From contig JAVLRN010000003.1 of NCBI GenBank assembly GCA_032821775.1, positions 2,728,001 through 2,792,000 on the forward strand: a stretch of DNA of 64,000 nt, read 5' to 3'. The notes beneath the pieces are model-generated. The model was given only the letters and a program-made list of their open reading frames with translations. It ran no database searches and was not told the DNA's origin. Numbering within the stretch: position 1 is the stretch's first letter; the number at the start of each line of letters is the position of its first letter. This document shows, in pieces, positions 33,599 to 43,861 of this stretch. Made by a program: the position numbers and the translations under genes. This DNA comes from Sanguinoderma infundibulare (taxonomy: Eukaryota; Basidiomycota; Agaricomycetes; Polyporales; Polyporaceae).

Positions 33599-34688
33599 TT
33601 TGTATTGTGAAGAGCGAAAAGTATTGTAGCGTCTATATGTAGCTAACAGCCGTTCGTCCCGCGTTTTCGGGACTTCCATGGGTGCGGGTGCGCGAAAGTG
33701 ACTGGAGCTTACTTGTCATGTTGGTCGCCGGTGCGAGGCCTCGCCATTCGGAAACGCCAGCCAATGGCCTGCGTAGTGGATCGGTGGAGGTACCTGCAAC
33801 GTAAAGGAACCGCGATAAATGTTCTGGCTGCCCAATGTCGCATATCGCCACGGGTGTTCCGAATAGCACAGGCTTGAGAGCCAAATGACGGAAACATACG
33901 GCAACCGAACGCTCAGGGTCACCGGGAGCGCCAACCTACCAGCGCATCCTTGCAAGACTGGTCGCCACAGGACAAACACCGGGGGAAACGGAATGGAAAT
34001 TTGCGTCGTTTTGGGATGACGGTGGCACAACAAGCAAGGGCCACCGTCGTCACTGTCACACCGGTCTGCTACGCAACGTACGCGAGACGAGATCATTCGT
34101 GTGAGGGGGAGTTAACTTGGCGAGCTGACCCTGCCGCAAATTAGGTCACCATCGGCGTAATGAATCGAAGATTACGTTCAGAGCTAGGGCGAGAGCGAGG
34201 ACGACAGATCTGTGGTTGTAGTGTCGCTCTGCGCCGTACTTCCTGTATAGTCGAATTGCCAGCTACGCGATCCCGGTCCCTTGTCTAGTGCCGGGACACT
34301 CCTGGAAGCTGTACGGGCGTTCGTTCCTCCTCATGGCGTCTGACCTCGGTCATTCAACCTCAGCGCCGTTTGCGTGCAAGCCGTTTTCGGCGTAGCGTCA
34401 GGCATGTCGTTTCCGTTGGAGAATGCAGTCAGTGAACTTTTCTCGCGATCTGACGAGATGTGGCATGTGCGCTCTGGTCGAATCGAGGAAACAGTCAGCA
34501 CCTCTCTCCAGGGAATAACGGGGCATATCTCCCTTATAAAAGCAGCATGCGACCACCTCGAAAGCATCGCCAAACCCCGTCGACCACCTCTCGCAGTCCC
34601 CAGCAGCCCTCGCGTTCGCTGCTCATCGTCGGACGACCCATCTCTGTTCACCTGCCTCACCTTTTCGCTCATCAGCACCGCAAGCAAA
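33599..34688. other. Intergenic region
   Basis: This 1.1 kb between RPA190 and the small cysteine-rich gene holds no convincing exon. Its right end carries a TATA-like box at 34534. Confidence 0.5.
34534..34542 (+). promoter_or_regulatory. TATA-like box of the cysteine-rich gene
   Basis: TTATAAAAG lies 147 bp upstream of the ATG at 34689, in the right orientation and at a distance that leaves room for a 5' UTR of about 115 bp. Confidence 0.5.
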
Positions 34689-35207
34689 ATGTGCCGTCGC
34701 CGCCAGTACGTAGCAGCTCGCTGCACCCTCTGACGAGTGCACTGACGTTGCCCCCCCTACGACAGGATCAGGTCTCTCTTCAGGAGGTTCGCCCACGAAT
34801 GAGAGTAGCCTATGAGACCTACTCACCTCTGCTTAACACAGGTGCGGCCACGGCGTCACCAGCCCCGACGAAATTGTCAGTTGGCTCTTCCTTGAACTCG
34901 TTTGCAGCACTTCAGCTGAATGCCTGACTCTACAGGTCCAGTGTTACGGAAGCAACTGCATTTTCAGCCCCAACCATCCCCCCACTTGCACCGGGGACGC
35001 CTGCAAGAAGCGTTGCTGGCACTAGTGAGTACCGAGCATCCATGCATCATAGCGAATCTGCCACTGACCTATATCCGCAGCCGTGCCGCCCCGCAGCAGT
35101 ACAGTGAGTGACTATAAACGAGCGTATTGTGGCGGGAGACTAATGTATATGCAGCCGAAGAGAAGGACGGGTACTGCCCTGCCTGCGAGGCTGCCGGGTA
35201 CCGTTGA
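34689..35207 (+). CDS. 78-residue cysteine-rich protein, six exons
   Basis: Built by joining exons 34689-34705, 34766-34786, 34842-34875, 34936-35024, 35081-35103 and 35155-35207, all with GT-AG borders and matching phases. It starts MCRRRQIRSLFRRCGHG, then SPDEIVQCYGSNC, IFSPNHPPTCTGDACKKRC and ends DGYCPACEAAGYR. Nine Cys and three His (C14-G-H16, C27-x4-C32, C42-x4-C47-x3-C51, C69-x2-C72) suggest a zinc-binding fold. There is no signal peptide or membrane helix. I recall many small agaricomycete proteins of the pattern MCRR...CGH...HPxxC...CPxC with no known function. No single reading frame shows it, and it is likely missed by ORF callers. A TATA-like box precedes it. Confidence 0.8.
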
Positions 35208-35526
35208 GGGATCCGGCCATCACGTCGGTGATGTATCTCTTGCGTTCGCATATTGTATCTATGTAATAGTGCAGTCCAGCCGGGCCCAAAGGCGAACGAG
35301 TTCTTGATTTCGCGCACCACTTGGTTTTGTGTGACGATGTTCGCCGTCCGCGTGGCTAACGACGTAAATTAGAAGATGCCTGACGACAAACTGACGTGAA
35401 CAGGAAGACTCTACATGGCAACGAAAGCGTAGAATTACACCGATAGTACATTGGGAAACTAAACTGCAGGGAGGTAAGGACATGGAAAACTGACGAAATA
35501 GCGGCGGCGACACGTACCGACGGCGC
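35208..35526. other. Convergent 3' intergenic region
   Basis: This lies between the stops of the cysteine-rich gene (plus) and SF3B6 (minus). No feature was recognised beyond 3' UTRs. Confidence 0.5.
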
Positions 35527-36038
35527 TCAATCCTCATCATTTATGTTGTGTTTCTTCTTGAGCTCCGCCAGCTCTTCCTCCCTCCTCGCTAGCTCCGCCT
35601 TCGCGGCCGCCGCGTCTTGTTTGGCCGGCATATGATATAGCACGACGATATACCGTTCTTGCAGATGGAACCCGTTCAGATGATCCAGGGCGTTCTTGGC
35701 CTACGCACGCGTCAGCGGCCGCCGCGGGATGGAGGGGGACGCAAACAATGCAGCAAATGTTTGGAGGCACTCACATCCATCACGTCATCGAACACCACAA
35801 ATGCGGTCCCCTTTGTCTTCGGCTCATTCCCTATCCGTATCTGCCTGATGCTCCCGTACCGTCCGAACAAGTCGTAGAGGTCCTCGCCGGTGATCTGGTA
35901 GTTCAGGTTCTTGACGAAGAGGATCCTGTTTGCGCCGGGCGGCAGTTTTGTCTGGAGACGATCCATAAGCGACGGTGAACATTCGAATCTGATAGATACG
36001 TCGGACAGCCACCGTACCGTCGGTCTAGCCAAAGCCAT
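35527..36038 (-). CDS. SF3B6: Splicing factor 3b subunit 6 (p14)
   Basis: U2 snRNP protein contacting the branch-point adenosine. A 21-nt first coding exon gives MALARPT; an intron follows, then TKLPPGANRILFVKNLNYQI, the RRM with RNP2 ILFVKNL and RNP1 KGTAFVVF. The last exon reads HLQERYIVVLYHMPAK and ends LKKKHNINDED. About 120 residues, the usual p14 size. The longer minus-strand frame that runs through the first intron is not coding. It converges with the cysteine-rich gene. Confidence 0.93.
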
Positions 36039-36291
36039 GGTGGTGGTCGAGGAGTGAGAGGCGACGGACATGGGACAGGCGCGCCGCCAGCCAAGCCGCG
36101 GTGGCTGACGGTGGCGCGACTCTCCCAAAAAGGCAACTCAGCACGAAACCTTTCGCCACGGGCCGGCTGCTTGCAGCACCCACGAGCTGAGGAATATAAC
36201 TCATCTTCCATTTGATGAACTGTCGAAATCACCACAAATGATGTGTGTTACATGTTCAAGAGCCGAGGAGCCCCATGGGCCTAGACTACGT

Positions 36292-37347
36292 TTACAACAC
36301 AAGCATTCCCAAAATACCCATCACGAAACTCAGTCCAACCTCACCGCTCAGCATCCTCGGACCCTTCGTCATCGAAGCGGAGTTGGACGCAGCAGCGCCA
36401 GAGGGGCTGCCCGACGTCGCGGCAGCGGTGGCGCTCGCGCTCACGGTTGCAGCACCAGACGCGGAGGAAGCCCCGCTGGCAGTGGGCGTGGTCGTGGTCG
36501 TGGTCGTAGTGTTGTCCGGACCGGTCAGGAAGAAGTTGCCCGCGACGGGGTTTCCCAGGCCAGTCTGGGCCGCAAAGGCTGAGATGTTGAAGTTGTTTAC
36601 CGGCGTGGATGCGTTCACGATGGTGGGGACCACCTGGCTGAAGTTGGAAGGCTGTATAAAGAGCAGAAGGATGTACCTGCGGGGAACGTTCAGGGCATGT
36701 CAATGTCCGCAGCTCGTGTGTGAACGGAGACGGGTGAACAGACGGACCGGTGGGGGTCTGATCCCGCAGGTGGGGTGGGACGGAGGAAGTCTGAGATGGC
36801 GGGGGTGTTGTTCACGAGCAGGGCACCGTCCGCAAGGGAGCCGCTGAGGGTCAGGTTCGGGGCGAGAAGGTGGCGAATCTCAGCCGCTGTGGCGTTTTGG
36901 GGCGTGGGGGCATCCGGGTCGACCATGGCGAGAACAAAGGTCTGCTTGGCAAGGCTCGTATCATTGCTCGTGAGCGAGACTGTCGGACGGAGCGCGTTCT
37001 CTACAAATTCGACGGCGTTAACACGTATCTTGCGATCATTGTTCCAAGCAAACTCACGCTCCCGAGTCATGTTTAGCCCAGGCGTCACCGTGGTGTTCGT
37101 GTTTGTGACATTGTCAAAGAATACCACACCCAACAGGCCAGTGGGCTGGAAAGTTGGGATAACTGCAAAGAGCGTCAGCCGAATGCAACGGCCCCGGGGA
37201 CTTGAAGTAACGAGCGCCGAACATACCACTTGGAACGATTTGGGCAATCGTGAAGGCTTGCTCGACCTCAGACACCGTCACGTTCGTCGTCTGGGCCGAC
37301 ACTGCGGCTGCCGCTAGCATCACAATGGTAAGGAAGTTCGCGAACAT
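36292..37347 (-). CDS. Secreted PEBP-like protein, likely GPI-anchored
   Basis: The signal peptide MFANFLTIVMLAAAAVSAQ is followed by NVTVSEVEQAFTIAQ. The phosphatidylethanolamine-binding fold is seen in FVLAMVDPDAPTP (the DPDxP ligand loop), SGSLADGALLVNN, FLRPTPPAGSDPHR-YILLLF (the GxxxHRY motif, split by an intron) and PVAGNFFLT. After this comes a Thr run and an Ala/Ser-rich spacer with a final hydrophobic helix VGLSFVMGILGMLVL, the layout of a GPI-anchor signal. Many NxT/NxS sites suggest N-glycosylation. Ligand unknown; comparable extracellular PEBP proteins are frequent in basidiomycetes. Confidence 0.85.
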
Positions 37348-39719
37348 CGTGCGTCGCTACTTAGGACCAGGAGAGCTGACGTTGGCGGAGAGAGATTCTG
37401 TTGCAAAGGAAGGGGTTGTCGTTGTCCCCCTGGTTTCATATACCACGTTCCCAGCTTGGGAATACCGGACCATAGCATGGATGCAACGGGCTCCCGCCGT
37501 GTGATCGGATATCCAAACTGGGACTGCGCATGAGAGTATGCGGTCGTCTGCCTATCCGCACGTTCAACACAAATCCCACACGTGAACATGTTCTTTCTTG
37601 GTATGAGAGTATGCCTACCCGAACGTTACCCAACAGAAGCATCAATTTTAACATTACAGAGGGCGAAGTGTTTGTAGTGGGAATCCGGCAACACGTCGAT
37701 CTCGTCAAGAGCGCGGACGAGTGCTGGATCCGAATAGCTGCAGACCGACGTTAGCAGGCAGCAAGCGAGGTCGCAAAACATCACTAGGCAGCGGTGACAG
37801 GATACCAGATGCATTGGACCACCATCTTGCTGAGCCAACAGCGGTACTCACTATACGCGCCTGATTGACCACAATGTTCCTGGTCGGTCACAACTGAACA
37901 AGCAAGGAAGTTGGTTCAACTCAAAATCGTGGCTTTGCGACTCATAACATCCATTCCAAAGCAACCTTGAGCTTAGCGTAAAATGGCATCGTCATTACGA
38001 GACGCACCCGATTCGTTTCCCAAGTCCGAAGTCCGTATCCCGCACGGTGGAATCCTGGACCGCCTGCGCAGCGAGGTCGAACAACTACGGTGTGAACCCC
38101 GTCCTCGTGCGCACGATTCGAAATCTCTAGCACCCTTGGCCCTGCAGCCCATGCTACGAACCACGTAATGGCGCAAATACAAATGCGAGGCAAGAGAACC
38201 CCGAAAACGTCCAACGCAGCCTACCAGGGAACCTGCCGTGGCTGGTGGGCCATTGTCAGTGGCAATCAGTCCAAGAAAGAGCAAGCCTGCCCCACGAGCA
38301 GGAGAAATGGCTGCGCCCTCCCCCGTACTCGGACGCTCGCACGCCTCGGGCTTCCCTCGCAGGCCACTGACGCACCGAAGGTCACTAGCACTGAAGCGCA
38401 ATTGAGTTTTTACCTTTTTCGCGCACGTCCTCCGGCGGACGTCAGGCTAATGCCAATCCCCAAGGGTCGGGAAGAAGCGTCGAGGACTGCGCGACGTGCG
38501 TGTCAGTGTCAGACGCATGGCAGGATACGCCTCTAAATTGGTGCGCGGCGTGGTCGGTGGTGGACGCACTATAGCTCCGCAGGCAGCACCTTGGGCGTAT
38601 CGCCAAGGGAACGGGACGGTTCCCTGCATGTGCTGGAGTTTAACTCCTGAGGTTCACTGACAATAGGCCTATCCTTTATCCTTGCGGTGATCTAGAACAG
38701 GCAGAGTTTGGTTAGCACCCTCGTGGTCTACGTGGCATGTCAAGGAAATGCATCCATGCACCTGGACATGTTGAATATCGATGACTAAGGTCCAGTGCGC
38801 TATTGGCTCCGCGTAGGCTTCAATGTGTCTCAACATACGGCGCAGCGGGCAGGCTCGCGAGGCCAAGGCGTAAGTAGTGCATATTGTGGTTAAGCATCAG
38901 CACCACGACCGCGCCAAAAAGATCTCGGAGGCAGAGCAGATCTCGGGCGTTGGGCGCCCTTCATCAGTAAAGGCCATTGACAGAGACCGAAAACATACTA
39001 ATGGACTGGGCCACTCTTAGACCATCTTAGGCTACACTCCAGTCGGTTCGCCCCGTTCGCCCGCACTCGTTCCGCGTCCGCGACAGACCAGCGAACCGCA
39101 TGCTAGAACAGCGTACGGTCCCTCAATTTCCCCGCCGGGTGCGCCTAGGCGGCTTAGCCTTGCCGGACGTGCACATTCAGTCAGACGCACTGTGGCCCGG
39201 GTCCCGCACTAGCCAAGCTGACTGGGTGGAGCATCACATTAATCATTCTCCGCGAATTGCTACGGGTGCCTTGACTTGAACACTTACCGAGAGCGTCGCG
39301 CGCGGCTAGCGAAATCATGTGGGACCGATATTAATCCCCGGCCCTTGGCGTCGTCGACCTGCAGGGTCGTAGGCTCGTACGGCTGGAGGCAAATCTGTTA
39401 CACAATTCAGGGGTGGAATCGGATCCATATTAACTGTCACTTAGACAACATGGTCATCGTCGCCCGACCCAACTTCCTCCGCGGAGCCTAGGGAGATCCG
39501 GGCCTATGCCCAGTTCGGACTCGACGTTTCGTGCACGTTTACGGCGAAATGCAAGGACGGGATAGGGAATACGTTAGATAGAATTGGTGATACACGACAC
39601 ATCGATAGCTGTTGCGCGGCCGGCCGGCCGACTTTGTTCAGCGAGGACACACATGGACTAGCAGGAGGAAGAACGTACCTATGATACCCTCGTGGTCCCA
39701 AGGCCTCGAAACTCGGGGC
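37348..39719. other. 2.4 kb gene-free region
   Basis: This separates the PEBP-like gene from the 3' end of LCL2, both on the minus strand. Open frames to about 140 codons are present, but none matches a family or splices sensibly. It carries copy B of the dispersed repeat close to the PEBP start. Confidence 0.5.
37562..37608. repeat. Dispersed repeat, copy B
   Basis: It begins GTTCAACACAAAT, includes CACACGTGAACATG and ends TTCTTGGTATGAGA. Relative to copy A at 13632 it lacks about 13 bp in the middle. It lies about 215 bp upstream of the PEBP-like start, the same orientation relative to its gene as copy A. Confidence 0.7.
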
Positions 39720-40145
39720 TCATATCTTCTGAGACAAGCGCAGCACGTCCGCACACTCGTCTCGTCCCCGAACACAGACGACGGTCGACGCGCCTTGATC
39801 GTGCAAGTCCGGGATGAGACACTTGACGTCTTGCACGTCGGGACATGGGCAGTCCGAGGGCTGCGAGACACAGACGAGCGTGTCCGGGCAGAGGTAGTTT
39901 GAACATGGGACTGCGCACATCGAAGTCAGAATAGTCCTGACCCAGCTATCCGGGAGTCCGACGGAGATTGTAGGTCTGAGAGTGGACATACCCGCTTCCG
40001 AATGCGCCTGCCACTGTCCCATGCCACCCGCCGGTCTCTGCTGCTGCTGTTGGTGTCCGCCGAACATCTGCTCGAAGAACCCGAACTGGCCCAGGGCCAG
40101 AGAGAAGTGAAGGGCAAAGGACAGGACGAGAGTGTGCAGGAACAT
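39720..40145 (-). CDS. LCL2: Long chronological lifespan protein 2-like, secreted
   Basis: Small secretory or ER protein of unknown mechanism. The signal peptide [19 protein letters not shown] is followed by [11 protein letters not shown] and a Gln run. After an intron come [20 protein letters not shown] and [11 protein letters not shown] with eight cysteines, the fungal Lcl2 pattern. The intron 39911-39991 is 81 nt with no stop, so the frame stays open across it; removal joins [11 protein letters not shown] as in homologues and gives about 114 residues. The ATG at 40145 is the first true ATG. Confidence 0.88.
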   Translation of the reverse strand: MFLHTLVLSFALHFSLALGQFGFFEQMFGGHQQQQQRPAGGMGQWQAHSEAGMSTLRPTISVGLPDSWVRTILTSMCAVPCSNYLCPDTLVCVSQPSDCPCPDVQDVKCLIPDLHDQGASTVVCVRGRDECADVLRLSQKI

Positions 40146-40618
40146 ATCTGGTGAGGAAGAGGTGCAAGATGGCAAAGGCTGGCCGCGAGTGTGCAGTGCA
40201 CGATTACACGTGTCGCTTGCGGGCAGAACACGACAACACCTCCAAATAACGCGCCTGTGGCTTCAGATCGGGCTCACACAGTAAAATTCTTACAAGGCAT
40301 ATTCCTATTCGAAAGTAAGTCGTACAGATTGATCAAGGAGACTACGCGTGAGACATCAAGAGAATCCAAATCGAGAGGCCGGAACAGCTGAGAGAAGAAA
40401 GGCTTGAGTCGTCGACTCAGACGGGAGATGACCGAACGCGTAGTCAATACATGCGTGATAGTAGTGTGCTAGGGAGTAGGGACGGTGGCATGAGAGATAG
40501 AGCATGGTATAGCGTGTATGCTGAGCATGAAGGACTGTTGCGAGGGTATGTGGGACGGGGGAACGAGAGAAGGAGCCAAAAACCGGACAAGATACCAAGG
40601 ATGCAAGAAGCGACTGAA
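40146..40618. other. Intergenic region
   Basis: This holds the LCL2 promoter and the 3' UTR of the KEN-box gene, in tandem on the minus strand. No other feature was seen. Confidence 0.5.
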
Positions 40619-41656
40619 TCACAGAAGCAACTCATCATCGCCGTCGACATCGTCCAATTCCGCCTCCATGGCGCGCCGCATGATCTTCCGCTCCTCCTTA
40701 CCGAGCGGGGTCCGGCGAGGAGTCGCACCGACGAGCGTGGCCGCAGGGCTGACCACCGGTCGCAGGACGCGCTCCTTGGGAGTGGTGAGGCAGTCGTAGA
40801 CATGCTTGGGGCGCGGAGAAGCAGGAACAGGCTTCTTCACGCTGCCCTTTGCCGAGAGGGAGAGGAGACCGGCATCGAGCCACATCGTGTTGGAGGGCGT
40901 CACAGGAGTGGACGTCTTCTTCAATGACTTGCGTCGAGGAGCGACGTTCTCCTTGTCCTGTTCCTTATCGGCAGCAGACGGGGTGGACGGTGCGTCGGCA
41001 GCAGAGCTGGAAGCCCTAGGAAGAACGATGTGGGGATCTTGATAGACGTCGAATCCGGGATAATGCATGGACTGTCGGTCGGGGGGAGTAACCACGCGCG
41101 GGATGATCAGCGGCGCAGTGGTGAGAGCGCGGATGGCGGCGGTTCGTTCATCCGCGCCAGTCTGGGTCTGCCCGGTGTGGTTGGACTCCGACGTGCTCTC
41201 CTCGCCAGAGGCGAAGGGAGACAGCGAAGTCCGCGCGGTCAGCCGAGGCGAGCGGCACACCTTTGTAGCCTTGGTGCTCGTGTTCGCGCTCGGCGTCCGC
41301 TTAGGGCTCCTCCGCGGGGTCCCAGAACCACCCTCGCAAGCAGTAGATTCAGAAGTATCTGAACCGAAGTCGAGCCTCTTCGCTGGGCTGTCCGGCCCTT
41401 GCAGCAGAGCGTGAAAATGTGCGGGTGCGAACCTAGCGCTGCTGCTGGACCCAGAGAGCGGACTCTTCACGTATTTCGGCGAAGCGATCCCCTGACCCGC
41501 TTTCAACCTCCTCTTTGCAGGACTGTCGAGCGATCCAACGCCCGGTGAATAGGGGCGTTTGTTCGGGCGCGAGGGCGTGCCAGGGATGCTCGGAGAGGAA
41601 GTGAAGATGCGACTGTCGTATGGTTGTAGGGGACCAGGACGGTGACGGGAAGACAT
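40619..41656 (-). CDS. Disordered protein with KEN box and many CDK sites
   Basis: A single-exon protein of 345 residues starting MSSRHRPGPLQPYDSR. It is rich in Ser, Pro and basic residues, with repeated SP/TP sites including SPAKR (twice) and TPRRSPKR. A KEN box stands at residues 235-237 inside DKENVAP and a D-box-like RTPL at 315-318. The C terminus is helical and acidic, LGKEERKIMRRAMEAELDD and DGDDELLL. No domain was recognised. The pattern suggests a CDK substrate destroyed through the APC/C. It could be securin-like, but no separase-binding motif was identified, so this is only a possibility. Confidence 0.72.
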   Translation of the reverse strand: MSSRHRPGPLQPYDSRIFTSSPSIPGTPSRPNKRPYSPGVGSLDSPAKRRLKAGQGIASPKYVKSPLSGSSSSARFAPAHFHALLQGPDSPAKRLDFGSDTSESTACEGGSGTPRRSPKRTPSANTSTKATKVCRSPRLTARTSLSPFASGEESTSESNHTGQTQTGADERTAAIRALTTAPLIIPRVVTPPDRQSMHYPGFDVYQDPHIVLPRASSSAADAPSTPSAADKEQDKENVAPRRKSLKKTSTPVTPSNTMWLDAGLLSLSAKGSVKKPVPASPRPKHVYDCLTTPKERVLRPVVSPAATLVGATPRRTPLGKEERKIMRRAMEAELDDVDGDDELLL

Positions 41657-42049
41657 GGTGAGAGGCGGGGGCGTCGACGTTGCTTGTGCGAGATAGTTTG
41701 TGGTGTGGAAGACCGAGGAATGCAGACGGCGGGCGGGGGGTATTTATGATGGCGGCAGGATGGCGGTTGGAAACCAAACCACGACGCGCCACGCGTCATC
41801 CCCCGCGTCGCGAATGCACGTGACCATTGCTGTCACACCATCACACCGCGACACAGGCACGTCGACGGGTCCGGATGACTCGCGAACAATGGATGAAGCG
41901 GGACCGAAGACTCGACAAAGTTGCCAGAGACCGCACTCTAAAAATTTCAACCTCAAAGCATATCATTGCACACAACACGAGGAGGATAGAAGGAGAACTT
42001 CCCGACGCGATTACTATACATGTACAGCGGATACAAAGCAAGCGACACC
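41657..42049. other. Intergenic region
   Basis: This lies between the start of the KEN-box gene and the FAL1 stop, both on the minus strand. It holds a promoter and a 3' UTR only. Confidence 0.5.
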
Positions 42050-43712
42050 CTAAATAAGTTCTGCAGCGTTGACCGGCATCTCATCCTGGTCCCATAGTTA
42101 GATGACGCCATAACGACAATAGAACTCCCACTCACGATCTGTGTACCATAGTACTGCTCTGCAATCGATGCGACTAACGTCAGTGATTGGCGGGGAGCGC
42201 ATTCAAAGGAAGCACGTACCGATGTCGCGGAGTATACGAACATCGTCCACAGTCACGAACTGTATCAAATTTCAGCACAAAGTACATGCGAAGAGTATGG
42301 GTAAACGGTACTCACGTTGATGGCAACCCCCTTCCGTCCGAAACGACCGGAACGACCAATACGGTGGATGTAGTTTTCACGATTCCTTCACATCATCATG
42401 AGAACAAGGACAATAGAGGGACAGGGGACAATAGAGAGCAGTGTGGCAGAGAGTGAAAACTTACGCAGGCAGATCGTAGTTGATGACAAGCGAGACTTGC
42501 TGCACATCGATACCACGCGCCCAGACGTCGGTGGTGATGAGCACACGCCTGTGACCGGATGAGGACGACAGATAAGGAGAGAACAAAGGCGGACATACGA
42601 GGTACCACTCCTGAATTCGGCCATGATCGCATCCCGCTCCTTCTGCGCCATCTCTCCATGCATCGACGACACGGTAAAGTTTGCCGTCCGCATCTTCTCC
42701 GTCAACCAATCGACCTGTCACCCGCCCCGCCTCAGCACGCACTTTTCTGCACCCACAACGTCCCACTCACCTTCCTCCTCGTGTTGCAGAAGATGACGGC
42801 TTGGGTGATGGTGAGTGTATCGTACAAGTCGCAGAGCGTGTCGAACTTCCAGTCCTCCTTCTCCACCGCCACGAAGAACTGCTTGATCCCCTCCAGCGTC
42901 AACTCATCACGCCTGACGAGGATGCGAATAGGGTCCGTCATGAATTTTGTTGTCATCTCCAGCACATCGTACGGGAGCGTTGCGCTGAGCAGCACGACCT
43001 GCGTTGCGGGCGGGAGGTATCGGTAGACGTCATAGATCTGGTCCTTGAAGCCCTTGTTGAGCAGTTCGTCTGCCTCGTCCAAAACAAGCATCTTGATGTT
43101 CCGGGTTCGCAAGCTGCGGCGGCGTATCATGTCGAACACCCGACCCGGGGTTCCTGAGACGACGTGCTGGCCGTATTCGAGCTTGCGGATGTCCTCGCCA
43201 ATGGACGTACCGCCGATGCACGCGTGGCACTGGACGTTCATATAGTCGCCGAGGGCGAGAACGACCGACTGGATCTGTGTGGCCAGCTCGCGTGTCGGGG
43301 AAAGGACGAGAGCTTGGGTCTCGCGAACGGTCACGTCGATAGACTGGAGGATGGAGATGGAGAACGTCGCTGTCTTTCCGGTACCGGACTGTGCTTGCGC
43401 GATGACATCGCGTCCTTGGATGATCGGAAGGATGGCGCGCTGCTGGATAGCAGATGGCTTTTCGAAGTCTGCGAGCTCTCAGCATGACATGGGGACACTA
43501 GACACATGGAAAACACACGTACTGTACGCGTAGATGCCGCGCAAGAGGTCCTCCTTCAAACCAAGGTCATCGAAGGTCGAGACGACCGGTACTGCCTCGG
43601 AGGACTCGAAGATGAGTTTCTGTAGCCAAATCAAGAGCGTTATCAGTTCACATGAATGGATACATATACATACTATGCTACGCACCTCGTCGCCGGGGTT
43701 AATTCCAGACAT
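42050..43712 (-). CDS. FAL1: DEAD-box RNA helicase FAL1 / eIF4A-III
   Basis: ATP-dependent RNA helicase, core of the exon-junction complex in fungi with many introns and homologue of yeast Fal1. Starts MSGINPGDE. Motifs in order: [14 protein letters not shown] and PSAIQQRA (Q motif), [12 protein letters not shown] (Walker A), [29 protein letters not shown] (DEAD), [32 protein letters not shown] and [15 protein letters not shown]. It ends [10 protein letters not shown]. About 400 residues, no extra domains. Introns lie in the motif-poor gaps. It diverges from SF3A3 over 149 bp. Confidence 0.94.
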
Positions 43713-43861
43713 GGTGGGAGAGGTGGTAGAAGGGAAGGGGCGGATCGGAGTTCAAAATCTGGACGCTCTCGCAGGACGAGCATCCATAGGCGCCCTCGCG
43801 TTTGTCCCCAAAGCCTCCTCCCGCCACCGTCCTCGCCGTTCTTTGGTTCTGCTTGCTTGCC
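43713..43861. promoter_or_regulatory. Short divergent promoter of FAL1 and SF3A3
   Basis: Only 149 bp separate the start codons of two RNA-processing genes. It is C/T-rich toward SF3A3 and has no TATA box. Joint expression is inferred from the geometry. Confidence 0.5.

Noticed and set aside
38105..38140. GATTCGAAATC resembling a tRNA TPsiC arm
   Set aside because: No matching acceptor or anticodon stems nearby.
37973..38401. A 142-codon minus-strand frame in the gene-free region
   Set aside because: Composition is Arg/Ser/Gly-rich with no motif; there is no splice partner on either side.
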